This document shows positions 1-7,157 of a DNA stretch of 23,199 nucleotides, in pieces (the first letter of the stretch is position 1; each line of letters opens with the position of its first letter). Location of the stretch: assembly GCA_028700615.1 (NCBI GenBank), contig JAQVSH010000006.1, forward strand, positions 1 through 23,199, written 5' to 3'. Source of the stretch: Bacteroidales bacterium (lineage in GTDB: Bacteria; Bacteroidota; Bacteroidia; Bacteroidales; UBA4181). Below the pieces are notes generated by a model, which saw only the letters and a list, made by a program, of their open reading frames with translations, was not told the origin of the DNA and searched no databases. The position numbers and the translations under genes were made by a program.

Positions 1-1
1 G

Positions 2-3000
2 GGGGGGGTCGTTATGATGCTGAAAGGAGCCCATGCCAATGAAGTGATTAAAAACGCGGAAAACCGCGTAAATTCTATTCAAAAGTCATTGCCCCGGGGA
101 GTGAAGATTGAGCCTTATCTCAATCGTTCTGATCTCGTAGGCCGTGCCATTGGAACCGTTTCCAAAAATTTAACCGAGGGAGCGCTGATTGTGATCTTTA
201 TCCTGGTCTTGTTTCTCGGAAATATGAGGGCAGGACTGATAGTGGCGTCAGTCATTCCTCTTTCCATGCTTTTTGCCATCTCTCTGATGAACTTCTTTGG
301 AGTCTCCGGGAACCTGATGAGCCTGGGAGCCATTGATTTTGGATTAATTGTGGATGGCGCCGTAATTATCGTAGAAAGTGTTGTACATCAATTATCTGCG
401 AATTCTCTTCATCCGGGGATTCAAAAATACTCCCGGCAACAAATGGACGAAACAGTATTGGACTCAGCAAAACAAATGATGAGTAGTGCGACTTTCGGAC
501 AAATCATTATTCTGATTGTTTATGTTCCTATCCTGACCCTGACCGGAATCGAAGGCAAGATGTTCCGCCCGATGGCGCAGGTTGTATCTTTTGCATTGAC
601 GGGTGCAACCATTCTCTCATTGACCTATGTACCCATGGTTTCCTCTTTGTTTTTGAATAAAAGCGCCCGACAGAAACCCGGTTTTTCAGACAAACTGATG
701 CATGGGGTTCATCAAATATTTAATCCCGCCATTTTATTTGCCTTAAAACACAAACTGGCGGTAACCGTTTCGGCAATCGCCGTCTTTGTTTTCAGTCTAT
801 TTATTTTTAATAGTTTGGGCGGAGAATTCATTCCTCAGCTGGAGGAGGGAGATCTGGCTGCCGGAGTGATGACTTTACAGGGTGGCTCGCTGTCCCATAC
901 CATTGAAATCGTTGAAAAGGCAAATAAAATATTGCTCAAAAACTTTCCGGAAATAAAACATACGGTATGTAAAATAGGTGCCGGAGAAATTCCGACCGAC
1001 CCCACCCCTATGGAAACCGGTGATTACATCATTACGCTTAAAGATAAGAGTGAATGGACCTCAGCGGAAACGCTGGAAGAACTGATTGAAAAAATGGAAG
1101 AAGCTCTGATTCCGCTGGCGGGAGTCAAATTTGAATTTCAGCAACCCATACAAATGCGTTTTAACGAATTGATGACCGGTTCAAAACAAGATATTGCCGT
1201 TAAAATATTTGGCGATGATCTGAATACATTGGTCGAAAAAGCGGCCAATGTGGAAAAAATCATTCAAAACATTGAAGGCATTGAAGACATCAATGTTGAG
1301 AAAGTGACGGGATTGGGGCAGATTCAGGTAGATTATAACCGGGATCGGCTTGCCCAATATGGTTTGTCCATAGAAGAAGTAAACCGGGTACTGCGGGCGG
1401 CCTTTGCCGGGAGTCAGGCCGGAGTTGTATATGACGAAGAAAAACGTTTTGGCCTGGTGGTCCGCCTAGATAAAGACTATCGGCAAAATCCCGAGGATGT
1501 GAAGAATCTTCTGGTAGAAATCCCCGGTGGCGGACAGATTCCCATGGATCAGCTTGCCAATATTGAGATCAAATCAGGTCCTGCCCAAATCACACGCGAA
1601 AGCACCAAACGCCGGATCACGGTTGGATTCAATGTCAGAAACCGTGATGTTCAGAGTGTTATTGAAGAGGTCTCAGGAAAAATCGATGCACAGATTCAAT
1701 TACCGGCAGGATACTACGTAACCTATGGGGGACAATTTGAAAATCTCAGGGCCGCACAGAACCGTCTGGCTGTAGCAGTTCCGGTAGCACTACTGCTCAT
1801 CTTTGTGCTTTTATTTTTCACTTTTCATTCTGCCAAACAAGCCCTGCTTATATTTTCAGCAGTACCCATGTCTGTGATTGGAGGGATTATGGCGCTTTGG
1901 TTGCGGGATATGAACTTTTCTATTTCAGCAGGGGTCGGGTTTATTGCGTTGTTCGGAATCGCTGTACTCAACGGAATCGTGCTGATATCCGAGTTTAATC
2001 GTCTTGAGAAGAATGGAATTACCGACATAAAAGAAAGGGTCATAAAAGGCCTGAACACCCGCTTACGTCCTGTAATTATGACAGCAGCTGTCGCTTCCCT
2101 CGGATTCCTGCCTATGGCCCTCTCGACCTCTGCCGGCGCAGAAGTTCAAAAACCACTGGCAACAGTGGTTATCGGAGGTCTAATCACCGCAACATTGCTG
2201 ACACTGATTGTTTTGCCAATCTTTTATATCTTCTTCTCCACACATTCTTTTAAGCCTGTTTTTAAGAAAAAAGCGGCAAAGAATTTTCCCCTGGTTTTAC
2301 TTCTGATCTTAGGATTCTCTTATTCAGGACATATCATGGCTCAACCAGCCGGCAGAATTGACTGGAAACAAGCGATTAAAATGGCTTTGGACAGCAATTT
2401 ATCCATACGTTCATCGGCTTATTCGGTGGACGTGCAGAAAGCCCTGAAAGGCGCTTCCTGGGATATTCCCAAGACTGAAGTGAACGGAGAATATGGAAGA
2501 ATTAACTCCTATACAAAAGATAACAGCTTCAGTATTTCCCAGTCGTTTGCCTTTCCAACAGTATATATAAATCAAAACAAGCTGTCTGATGCCCAGATAA
2601 AAAGCAGCAAATGGGAATTAAAATCCACGCAAATAGAAATAGCCACACAGGTTAAACAGGTATATTGGCAATTGGTCTATCTCAATTCAAAGAAAACGCT
2701 TTTTGTATATCAGGACAGTCTCTATTCCGGTTTTCTTCGCGCAGCCGAACTCAAAGTGAAAACAGGTGAGACCAATCGCCTCGAAATGATTTCAGCCCGT
2801 TCTCAAAGTCTGGAGGTCAAAAATCAGTTGCAACAAATTCATGCTGATCTGGTAATATTGAATCAAAAGCTGCAAACACTTTTAAATACAAACACCCCGC
2901 TTTCACTCTCTGACACCGCCCTAAAACGTATTGAATTTCAATATATTGACGATCTTTCCATGTTGTCCGAAAATCCAACAGTCGGGTACTACCAACAACA

Positions 3001-3526
3001 GGTTGAAATATCACGGGCTGAAAAGAATCTGGAGCGCAGCCGCATGATGCCCGATTTGAATATCGGATATTTCAGTCAGACGATGCAGGGAATTCAAGAT
3101 ATAAACGGAGTGCCCCGTACCTTTTCTTCCGGCGATCGTTTCACAGGGATTCAGGCGGGTTTGTCCATTCCATTATGGTTTATGCCTTATTCATCGCGGA
3201 CAAAAGCAGCCAAAATACAAGAGCAGGCGGTTCAAACAAAAGCTGAGTATTCCATGCAATCGCTCTCGGGAAATTACAACGCACTCATGGGGGAATACAA
3301 CAAATTCAACCAAAGTGTTGAGTATTACGAAAAACAGGCGATTCCCGAAGCGGATCTAATCATTGAACAGGCTACGCTCAGCTATAAGGCGGGAGCACTG
3401 GATTACTCCGATTATATTCAGAATCTGAATCGTGCCTTAAGTATAAAACAAAACTATCTCGAGGCACTGAATCAATACAATCAAACAATTATTTCTATTG
3501 AATGGATTACAGGTAAAATATTTTAA
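2..3526 (+). CDS. czcA: CzcA-type heavy-metal RND pump fused to TolC-type outer-membrane channel (5' partial)
   Basis: Proton-driven efflux of divalent cations (Zn/Co/Cd class) from inner membrane or periplasm. The frame is open to the window edge: residues before the first ATG (position 14) read GGVV and continue the family pattern GGVVxMLKG, so the gene starts upstream and roughly the first 300 residues are missing. The TM4 proton-relay signature DFGLIVDGAVIIVE is intact, with acidic residues encoded at 335-337, 353-355 and 374-376. These match the D-x5-D-x6-E triad of CzcA and differ from the CusA Cu/Ag pattern, so divalent metals are favoured. The periplasmic loop and TM8-12 follow to about 2250. 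After a basic linker comes a hydrophobic, signal-like segment ending in MAQ (about 2284-2342). A TolC/OEP domain with long alpha-hairpins then runs to the stop. Such fusions recur in Bacteroidota, so this is not a frameshift artefact. The adaptor gene follows after 11 bp. Confidence 0.93.
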   Translation, partial: GGVVMMLKGAHANEVIKNAENRVNSIQKSLPRGVKIEPYLNRSDLVGRAIGTVSKNLTEGALIVIFILVLFLGNMRAGLIVASVIPLSMLFAISLMNFFGVSGNLMSLGAIDFGLIVDGAVIIVESVVHQLSANSLHPGIQKYSRQQMDETVLDSAKQMMSSATFGQIIILIVYVPILTLTGIEGKMFRPMAQVVSFALTGATILSLTYVPMVSSLFLNKSARQKPGFSDKLMHGVHQIFNPAILFALKHKLAVTVSAIAVFVFSLFIFNSLGGEFIPQLEEGDLAAGVMTLQGGSLSHTIEIVEKANKILLKNFPEIKHTVCKIGAGEIPTDPTPMETGDYIITLKDKSEWTSAETLEELIEKMEEALIPLAGVKFEFQQPIQMRFNELMTGSKQDIAVKIFGDDLNTLVEKAANVEKIIQNIEGIEDINVEKVTGLGQIQVDYNRDRLAQYGLSIEEVNRVLRAAFAGSQAGVVYDEEKRFGLVVRLDKDYRQNPEDVKNLLVEIPGGGQIPMDQLANIEIKSGPAQITRESTKRRITVGFNVRNRDVQSVIEEVSGKIDAQIQLPAGYYVTYGGQFENLRAAQNRLAVAVPVALLLIFVLLFFTFHSAKQALLIFSAVPMSVIGGIMALWLRDMNFSISAGVGFIALFGIAVLNGIVLISEFNRLEKNGITDIKERVIKGLNTRLRPVIMTAAVASLGFLPMALSTSAGAEVQKPLATVVIGGLITATLLTLIVLPIFYIFFSTHSFKPVFKKKAAKNFPLVLLLILGFSYSGHIMAQPAGRIDWKQAIKMALDSNLSIRSSAYSVDVQKALKGASWDIPKTEVNGEYGRINSYTKDNSFSISQSFAFPTVYINQNKLSDAQIKSSKWELKSTQIEIATQVKQVYWQLVYLNSKKTLFVYQDSLYSGFLRAAELKVKTGETNRLEMISARSQSLEVKNQLQQIHADLVILNQKLQTLLNTNTPLSLSDTALKRIEFQYIDDLSMLSENPTVGYYQQQVEISRAEKNLERSRMMPDLNIGYFSQTMQGIQDINGVPRTFSSGDRFTGIQAGLSIPLWFMPYSSRTKAAKIQEQAVQTKAEYSMQSLSGNYNALMGEYNKFNQSVEYYEKQAIPEADLIIEQATLSYKAGALDYSDYIQNLNRALSIKQNYLEALNQYNQTIISIEWITGKIF

Positions 3527-3537
3527 ATCACAGTACG

Positions 3538-4722
3538 ATGAAAAGATTTCATTTTATATCATCCGTTATGTTTTCAGTTCTTTTTATGGTTATGGTTTCA
3601 TGTAACAGAAACCAAAGCGCAGAGAGCGAAATCAGCGAAACAGAAATACTTCCCGAAGACATTGTGGAACTCAGGGAAGACCAGATAAAACTTGCAAACG
3701 TTACAACAGGAACCATCGAATTGCGTTTGTTGGGCGGATCATTTAAAGTAAACGGCACCATAGCCGCGGCCCCTCAAAACCTCGCGACGGTTTGTATGCC
3801 CATGGGCGGTTTTGTGAAAAGCACCCACCTGATGCCCGGTAATGCCATCAGCAAAGGACAAACGCTGGCCATTATTGAAAATCAGGAATTTATAAATCTT
3901 CAACAAAACTATCTTGAAGCAAAAAGCAAATTGGAATATGCCGAAGCTGAATTGAACAGACAGGATGAACTCTACAAAAACGAAGTATCCTCGAAAAAAA
4001 GCTTTCAACAGATCTCAACCGATTACAAAAGCCTGAAAGTGCAATTAAAAGCGCTGGAACAAAAACTATTACTGATCGGCATTCATCCGGAAACGCTTCG
4101 CGAAGAGAATATAAGCAGCTCCGTGGCTCTGGTTGCTCCCATTTCAGGTTACATAAAAGCGGTCAATGTGAATATCGGCAAATTTGTTGAACCCTCCGAT
4201 GTGTTGTTCGAAATAGTCAACAGTGAGCGTCTTTTCCTTGAGCTCAAACTGTTTGAAAAAAACACCAATCAGGTGTATACGGGTCAGAAAATACAGTTCT
4301 TTATCAATAATGAAACTGAATCCCATGATGCCGTCATATACCAAACGGGCAAGTCCATTGGTGAAGACAGAACCTATGCGGTTTATGCAAGCATTCTGAG
4401 TGAATGTAAAAATGTTTTACCGGGTATGTATGTCAATGCTGTCATTGAAAGCGCGGATCAGGAAGTAACTGCTATCCCCTCAGAGGCGATAGTCTATTTT
4501 GATGATAAAGATTACATTTTTGTATTTAGCAGAAACAAAGAAGAAGAAGGCAAACCCTTTACGGAATATCGCATCATAGAAATACAAAAAGGAATTACCA
4601 GGGACGGCTATACTGAAATTATTTTGCCTGAAGACTTCGATTACAAAACCGAAAAAGTGGTGGTCAAAGGAGCCTATAATTTACTCTCTGCCATGAAAAA
4701 CGCAGGGGAAATGGCTTGTTAA
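3538..4722 (+). CDS. czcB: RND periplasmic adaptor (membrane-fusion) subunit, lipoprotein, CzcB/CusB type
   Basis: Membrane-fusion protein linking the RND pump to its outer-membrane channel. The N-terminus is a lipoprotein signal (basic start, hydrophobic core, VMVSC lipobox) with Cys22 as the predicted lipidated residue, so it should be anchored in a membrane facing the periplasm. A first beta-barrel/lipoyl half (about 60-115, with GGFVKSTHLMPGNAISKGQ-like biotinyl-lipoyl pattern) is followed by a coiled-coil alpha-hairpin at about 119-182. The second lipoyl half follows (VAPISGYIKAVNVNIGKFVEPSD), then a beta-barrel and a membrane-proximal domain. At 394 residues it has normal family length and no obvious His-rich metal-binding tail. 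It starts 11 bp after the pump gene and is surely co-transcribed with it. Metal specificity is inferred from the pump; the adaptor alone does not reveal it. Confidence 0.92.
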   Translation: MKRFHFISSVMFSVLFMVMVSCNRNQSAESEISETEILPEDIVELREDQIKLANVTTGTIELRLLGGSFKVNGTIAAAPQNLATVCMPMGGFVKSTHLMPGNAISKGQTLAIIENQEFINLQQNYLEAKSKLEYAEAELNRQDELYKNEVSSKKSFQQISTDYKSLKVQLKALEQKLLLIGIHPETLREENISSSVALVAPISGYIKAVNVNIGKFVEPSDVLFEIVNSERLFLELKLFEKNTNQVYTGQKIQFFINNETESHDAVIYQTGKSIGEDRTYAVYASILSECKNVLPGMYVNAVIESADQEVTAIPSEAIVYFDDKDYIFVFSRNKEEEGKPFTEYRIIEIQKGITRDGYTEIILPEDFDYKTEKVVVKGAYNLLSAMKNAGEMAC

Positions 4723-4761
4723 ATTAACAACAAAAACAGCGCTGAAAATGAAAAATGCAGT

Positions 4762-4770
4762 TACCTTTGC
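4762..4770 (+). promoter_or_regulatory. Bacteroidota-type -7 element before the DUF486 gene
   Basis: TACCTTTGC matches the TAnnTTTG(C) consensus of the Bacteroidota primary sigma factor. No TTG is present at the expected -33 position, so the promoter may be weak. It lies downstream of an in-frame ATG at 4755 and 17 bp before the ATG at 4788. A transcript from here could encode only the shorter form, which supports the 4788 start. Confidence 0.4.
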
Positions 4771-4787
4771 CGCTAAATTTTCCCAAA

Positions 4788-5159
4788 ATGAAGTCAATTT
4801 ATACAATAGGTTTGTTAGTGCTTTCCAACGCATTTATGACTTTTGCCTGGTATGGACATTTGAAATTCAAGGAGATGAAAGGTCTGGATCATCTTCCTTT
4901 GATAGCCATTATCCTGATCAGCTGGGGCATTGCTCTGTTTGAATACATGTTACAGGTTCCAGCCAATAAATACGGTTTTATTGATAACGGAGGTCCTTTT
5001 TCCCTGGTGCAGCTGAAAGTTATTCAGGAAGTGATTACCCTGATTGTTTTTGTGGTATTCACCCTTTGTTTCTTTAAAAATGAAACCCTGCGCTGGAATC
5101 ACCTGGTAGGTTTTATATTTATTGTACTGGCAGTATTCTTTATTTTCAAAAAATGGTAA
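4788..5159 (+). CDS. DMT family protein (DUF486), small membrane protein
   Basis: A 123-residue integral membrane protein with four predicted hydrophobic helices: IYTIGLLVLSNAFMTFAWYG, the LIAIILISWGIALFEYML region, VITLIVFVVFTLCFF and LVGFIFIVLAVFFIF. The WYGHLKF segment and the VPANKYGF...FSLVQLKVIQEVITL segment are typical of DUF486, a family of about 115 residues in the drug/metabolite-transporter superfamily with no established substrate. An in-frame ATG exists 33 bp upstream, but it would add a polar, Pro-rich extension not expected in the family. A promoter-like -7 element also lies between the two ATGs, so the inner start was chosen. The gene is 65 bp downstream of the adaptor gene and may also receive read-through from the efflux operon. 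A role in metal export is not implied by the sequence. Confidence 0.82.
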   Translation: MKSIYTIGLLVLSNAFMTFAWYGHLKFKEMKGLDHLPLIAIILISWGIALFEYMLQVPANKYGFIDNGGPFSLVQLKVIQEVITLIVFVVFTLCFFKNETLRWNHLVGFIFIVLAVFFIFKKW

Positions 5160-5255
5160 TAAGCTGATAACCAATACTTTCACAATCCATCTTGATCTAA
5201 AAACAGTAAAATTTGCAGAAATCTTAAAATAATCATCATAATGGCTGTAAATTAT

Positions 5256-5286
5256 TTGGTTTATACCATAAACTACTTTATGTTTG
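5256..5286 (+). promoter_or_regulatory. Promoter of the membrane protein/winged-helix cassette
   Basis: TTG at 5256-5258 and TATGTTTG at 5279-5286 are separated by 20 bp. This is a near-ideal match to the Bacteroidota promoter (TTG, about 19-20 bp, TAnnTTTG). The start codon at 5328 lies about 40 bp beyond the -7 element. The spacer is almost filled by the palindrome listed separately. Confidence 0.65.
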
Positions 5287-5308
5287 CAATGTATTTAAAT
5301 AACATAAA
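5259..5308 (+). promoter_or_regulatory. Putative operator: perfect palindrome plus related half-sites
   Basis: GTTTATACCATAAAC (5259-5273) is a perfect inverted repeat, with GTTTAT and ATAAAC arms around ACC, sitting between the -33 and -7 elements. A second inverted repeat, TTTATGTT (5277-5284) with AACATAAA (5301-5308), overlaps the -7 element and the likely transcription start. It shares the same (C)ATAAAC core. A dimeric regulator bound here would block RNA polymerase. The winged-helix protein encoded at 5908-6198 is the obvious candidate; that assignment is inference. Confidence 0.55.
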
Positions 5309-5327
5309 CCACTAATAAAACTCCATT

Positions 5328-5915
5328 ATGGAAACAAATGCGTTGTCAGAAAAAGAAAGTCTGGAACTGATCACCCGAATGATTCAAAACACCAGGACTA
5401 ATATGGAACATGGAGGAGGAAAACTCTTTCTGCTTTGGGGATATGATGGTTTAATAATATCCCTCTTGGTATATTTCCTGCTAAAACAGACCGGAAATCC
5501 GGAAGTGCAGTTTTTGTTCTGGTTGATCCCATTGATCGGCTATACTTTAATGTTCCTTTTTCTCCGCAAAAAAGCCAAACCGATTACTACTTATGTAGAC
5601 AAAAGCATTGGCCATATCTGGTTAACACTGGGGGTGGGTTTTATGCTCACGCCTCTCATGCTGATATGGGTGGACATACCGGTGATTTTCTTTGTTTCCC
5701 TTTTAATGGGTATCGGAGTGGGAATTTCCGGCTTTATGATCGGGATTCAATCAATCCGGAATCTGGGATTTCTTGGCATGTTGTTTTCCTGTCTTTTGCT
5801 TTTTGTCAAAGGCCCGGAAATTATTCCGGCATTTTGCATTACTATATTGACATGCATGATTTTACCAGGATATATTCTAAATAGGAAGTCTGCAAAAATT
5901 AAAGAAAATGTTTAA
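5328..5915 (+). CDS. Multi-pass membrane protein of unknown function paired with a winged-helix regulator
   Basis: A 195-residue protein whose polar N-terminus (about 35 residues, including LSEKESLELITRMIQNTR and an MEHGGGKLF motif) precedes about six hydrophobic helices. Examples are the LLWGYDGLIISLLVYFLL, LFWLIPLIGYTLMFLFL, IWLTLGVGFMLTPLMLIWV and VIFFVSLLMGIGVGISGFMIG segments. A short basic tail follows. I recognise no catalytic motif. The gene overlaps the downstream winged-helix regulator by 8 bp (ATGTTTAA at 5908-5915), so the two are translationally coupled and probably act together. The pairing of such membrane proteins with this type of small regulator is common in Bacteroidota, but the function is not known to me. 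A sensor or anti-regulator role is possible and unproven. The promoter and operator upstream suggest autoregulation. Confidence 0.85.
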   Translation: METNALSEKESLELITRMIQNTRTNMEHGGGKLFLLWGYDGLIISLLVYFLLKQTGNPEVQFLFWLIPLIGYTLMFLFLRKKAKPITTYVDKSIGHIWLTLGVGFMLTPLMLIWVDIPVIFFVSLLMGIGVGISGFMIGIQSIRNLGFLGMLFSCLLLFVKGPEIIPAFCITILTCMILPGYILNRKSAKIKENV

Positions 5916-6198
5916 AACACTAGATCCTCTTTTACATTCCGAGTTGAGACTGGCCGTTATGTCTATGCTCCTCGCGGTGGAAAAAGCCGACTTCGCTTAT
6001 ATCAGAGAGAAGACACAGTCCACAGCCGGAAACCTGAGTGTTCAGTTAGACAAATTATCCCAAGCCGGCTATATCAAAATAGAAAAGAACTTTAAAGGGA
6101 AAATGCCCTGTACGTCTTGTCAGATTACTCCCGAAGGGGTCAATGCGTTCGAATCTTATGTTGAGGCATTGAAAACCTATTTACATCCCGGAGAGTAA
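5908..6198 (+). CDS. Winged-helix DNA-binding transcriptional regulator (HTH_34/MarR-like)
   Basis: A 96-residue single-domain regulator. It opens with LDPLLHSELRLAVMSMLL and continues with ADFAYIREKTQSTAGNLSVQ, where T-x-GNLSVQLDKL is the recognition helix. LSQAGYIKIEKNF then leads into the wing (GKMPCTSCQITPEGVNAF). This is the layout of the winged-helix family PF13601 (HTH_34), normally 80-100 residues and dimeric. Two cysteines in the wing (CTSC) replace the R-T-x-Y type residues usual at that position; a metal or redox function could be imagined but is not supported further. The gene overlaps the preceding membrane-protein gene by 8 bp and is closed by a strong terminator 12 bp downstream. 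It probably binds the GTTTATACCATAAAC palindrome upstream of its own operon. Confidence 0.88.
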   Translation: MFKTLDPLLHSELRLAVMSMLLAVEKADFAYIREKTQSTAGNLSVQLDKLSQAGYIKIEKNFKGKMPCTSCQITPEGVNAFESYVEALKTYLHPGE

Positions 6199-6210
6199 TC
6201 AACTGATAAT

Positions 6211-6249
6211 CCCATAAAAAAGCCGGACAGAATCCGGCTTTTTTATGGG
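6211..6249. terminator. Bidirectional intrinsic terminator
   Basis: A perfect 17-bp stem (6211-6227 with 6233-6249) has a 5-nt loop, CAGAA. The GC core AGCCGGA/TCCGGCT is flanked by an A-run on the 5' side and a T-run on the 3' side, so it can work on either strand. It ends the membrane protein/regulator operon. Confidence 0.92.
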
Positions 6250-6273
6250 AGATACCCGCCTCAAAAGGGCAAT

Positions 6274-6303
6274 TTGCAGATTGGCATTATCTTTTTAGAT
6301 TTG
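6274..6303 (+). promoter_or_regulatory. Promoter of the response-regulator gene
   Basis: TTG at 6274-6276, a 19-bp spacer and TAGATTTG at 6296-6303 exactly match the Bacteroidota promoter consensus. The predicted 5' UTR to the ATG at 6373 is about 60 nt; no secondary structure stands out in it. Confidence 0.65.
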
Positions 6304-6372
6304 TACCCATAGTGATTGTAGATCTGTAAACCAAACCTGTTGCTTTAAAACGCCCAGGAATATGAAATTCCA

Positions 6373-7041
6373 ATGACTGATCCCGGGAAAACATACAGAG
6401 TGCTTATCGCAGACATCCAGTTTCTGGTCACAGAAGCCATCCGCTCAGTATTATCCGGTCATGACAAATATATCTATGCCGGTCAGGCTGAAAATCCTTA
6501 TGAATTAACCAATATACTGAGGAAAGAAGATATTGATCTTTTAATTACCGATCCCGTGTTTTTTGATGATGAAGATTCCGGATCTCTAAAATTTATCCTG
6601 AGTCAGTATCCCGAATTATCCGTTTTGATACTTACCCATTCATTAACCAGAAATGAGGTCAACAAATTGGATAAAATCGGCATCAAAAATATTTTATACA
6701 AAACAACCGATCAGGACGAGCTGATGTCTGCAATAGACGCAGCGGTTAAAAAGAAAAAATATTATGGCGGCGAGGTCATTGATCTTCTCATGACCAAAGA
6801 AAACGGGACAAACCATATAAAAGAACCGTTGACCCTTACACCGGCTGAAATCCGGATTGTCGAACTGATAGCCGGAGGATTGACCACCAAGGAAATTGCC
6901 GATAAAAAGTGCATCAGTTTTCATACCGTGATGTCCCACCGAAAAAACATCTTCCGGAAACTGAACATAAACAATGCCTCTGAACTGGTGATGTACGCCG
7001 TTCGTGCGGGATGGGTTGACGCCATAGAATATCATATTTAA
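6373..7041 (+). CDS. NarL/LuxR-family response regulator with atypical receiver
   Basis: A 222-residue two-domain DNA-binding protein. The N-terminal receiver (about 8-125) keeps the phospho-acceptor Asp60 (DLLITD), the switch Thr/Ser region (VLILTHS) and Lys110 (ILYKTT). The usual acidic pair is reduced: the segment reads IADIQFL, so Asp14 is present but the second acid is Ile15. The C-terminal LuxR-type helix-turn-helix (about 150-212) is canonical: LTPAEIRIVELIAGGLTTKE, then IADKKCISFHTVMSHRKNIF, then RKLNI. No sensor kinase is adjacent; the gene stands alone between a terminator and the cysteine synthase gene. An ATG at 6362 is out of frame, so 6373 is the start. Targets cannot be read from the window. 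Phosphorylation may be weak or absent because of the lost Mg2+ ligand. Confidence 0.88.
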   Translation: MTDPGKTYRVLIADIQFLVTEAIRSVLSGHDKYIYAGQAENPYELTNILRKEDIDLLITDPVFFDDEDSGSLKFILSQYPELSVLILTHSLTRNEVNKLDKIGIKNILYKTTDQDELMSAIDAAVKKKKYYGGEVIDLLMTKENGTNHIKEPLTLTPAEIRIVELIAGGLTTKEIADKKCISFHTVMSHRKNIFRKLNINNASELVMYAVRAGWVDAIEYHI

Positions 7042-7090
7042 GCCGGAATACCCCTCTTACATCCCCCATTTATGGTATAAAAATGCCCTG

Positions 7091-7113
7091 CTTACGGGAT
7101 TTCAGACCCGAAG
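7091..7113. repeat. Small inverted repeat upstream of cysK
   Basis: CTTACGGG (7091-7098) pairs with CCCGAAG (7107-7113), giving seven base pairs with one bulged A and an 8-nt loop. It sits just before the -7 element of the cysteine synthase gene, roughly over the -33 region. It could be an operator or a weak terminator for the upstream gene; there is no T-run after it. It may also be chance. Confidence 0.25.
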
Positions 7114-7122
7114 CGCATCCCA

Positions 7123-7130
7123 TACTTTTG
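7123..7130 (+). promoter_or_regulatory. -7 element of the cysteine synthase promoter
   Basis: TACTTTTG matches TAnnTTTG, 27 bp before the ATG at 7158. The -33 region holds only TTT (7100-7102), a partial match. Confidence 0.5.
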
Positions 7131-7157
7131 TGTCATCATCATTAAACAAATAGGACT

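Noticed and set aside
1..8. Run of eight G at the window start as a possible sequencing artefact
   Set aside because: The run encodes Gly-Gly in the correct frame, followed by Val-Val, exactly as expected in the conserved GGVV segment of CzcA proteins.
2230..2420. CzcA-TolC junction as a frameshift or assembly error joining two genes
   Set aside because: The frame is continuous, the linker and signal-like segment are intact, and such fusions are common in Bacteroidota.
5160..5255. Possible small gene or riboswitch between the DUF486 gene and the next promoter
   Set aside because: No frame of useful length and no GC-rich paired structure is visible; only the promoter and operator downstream are supported.
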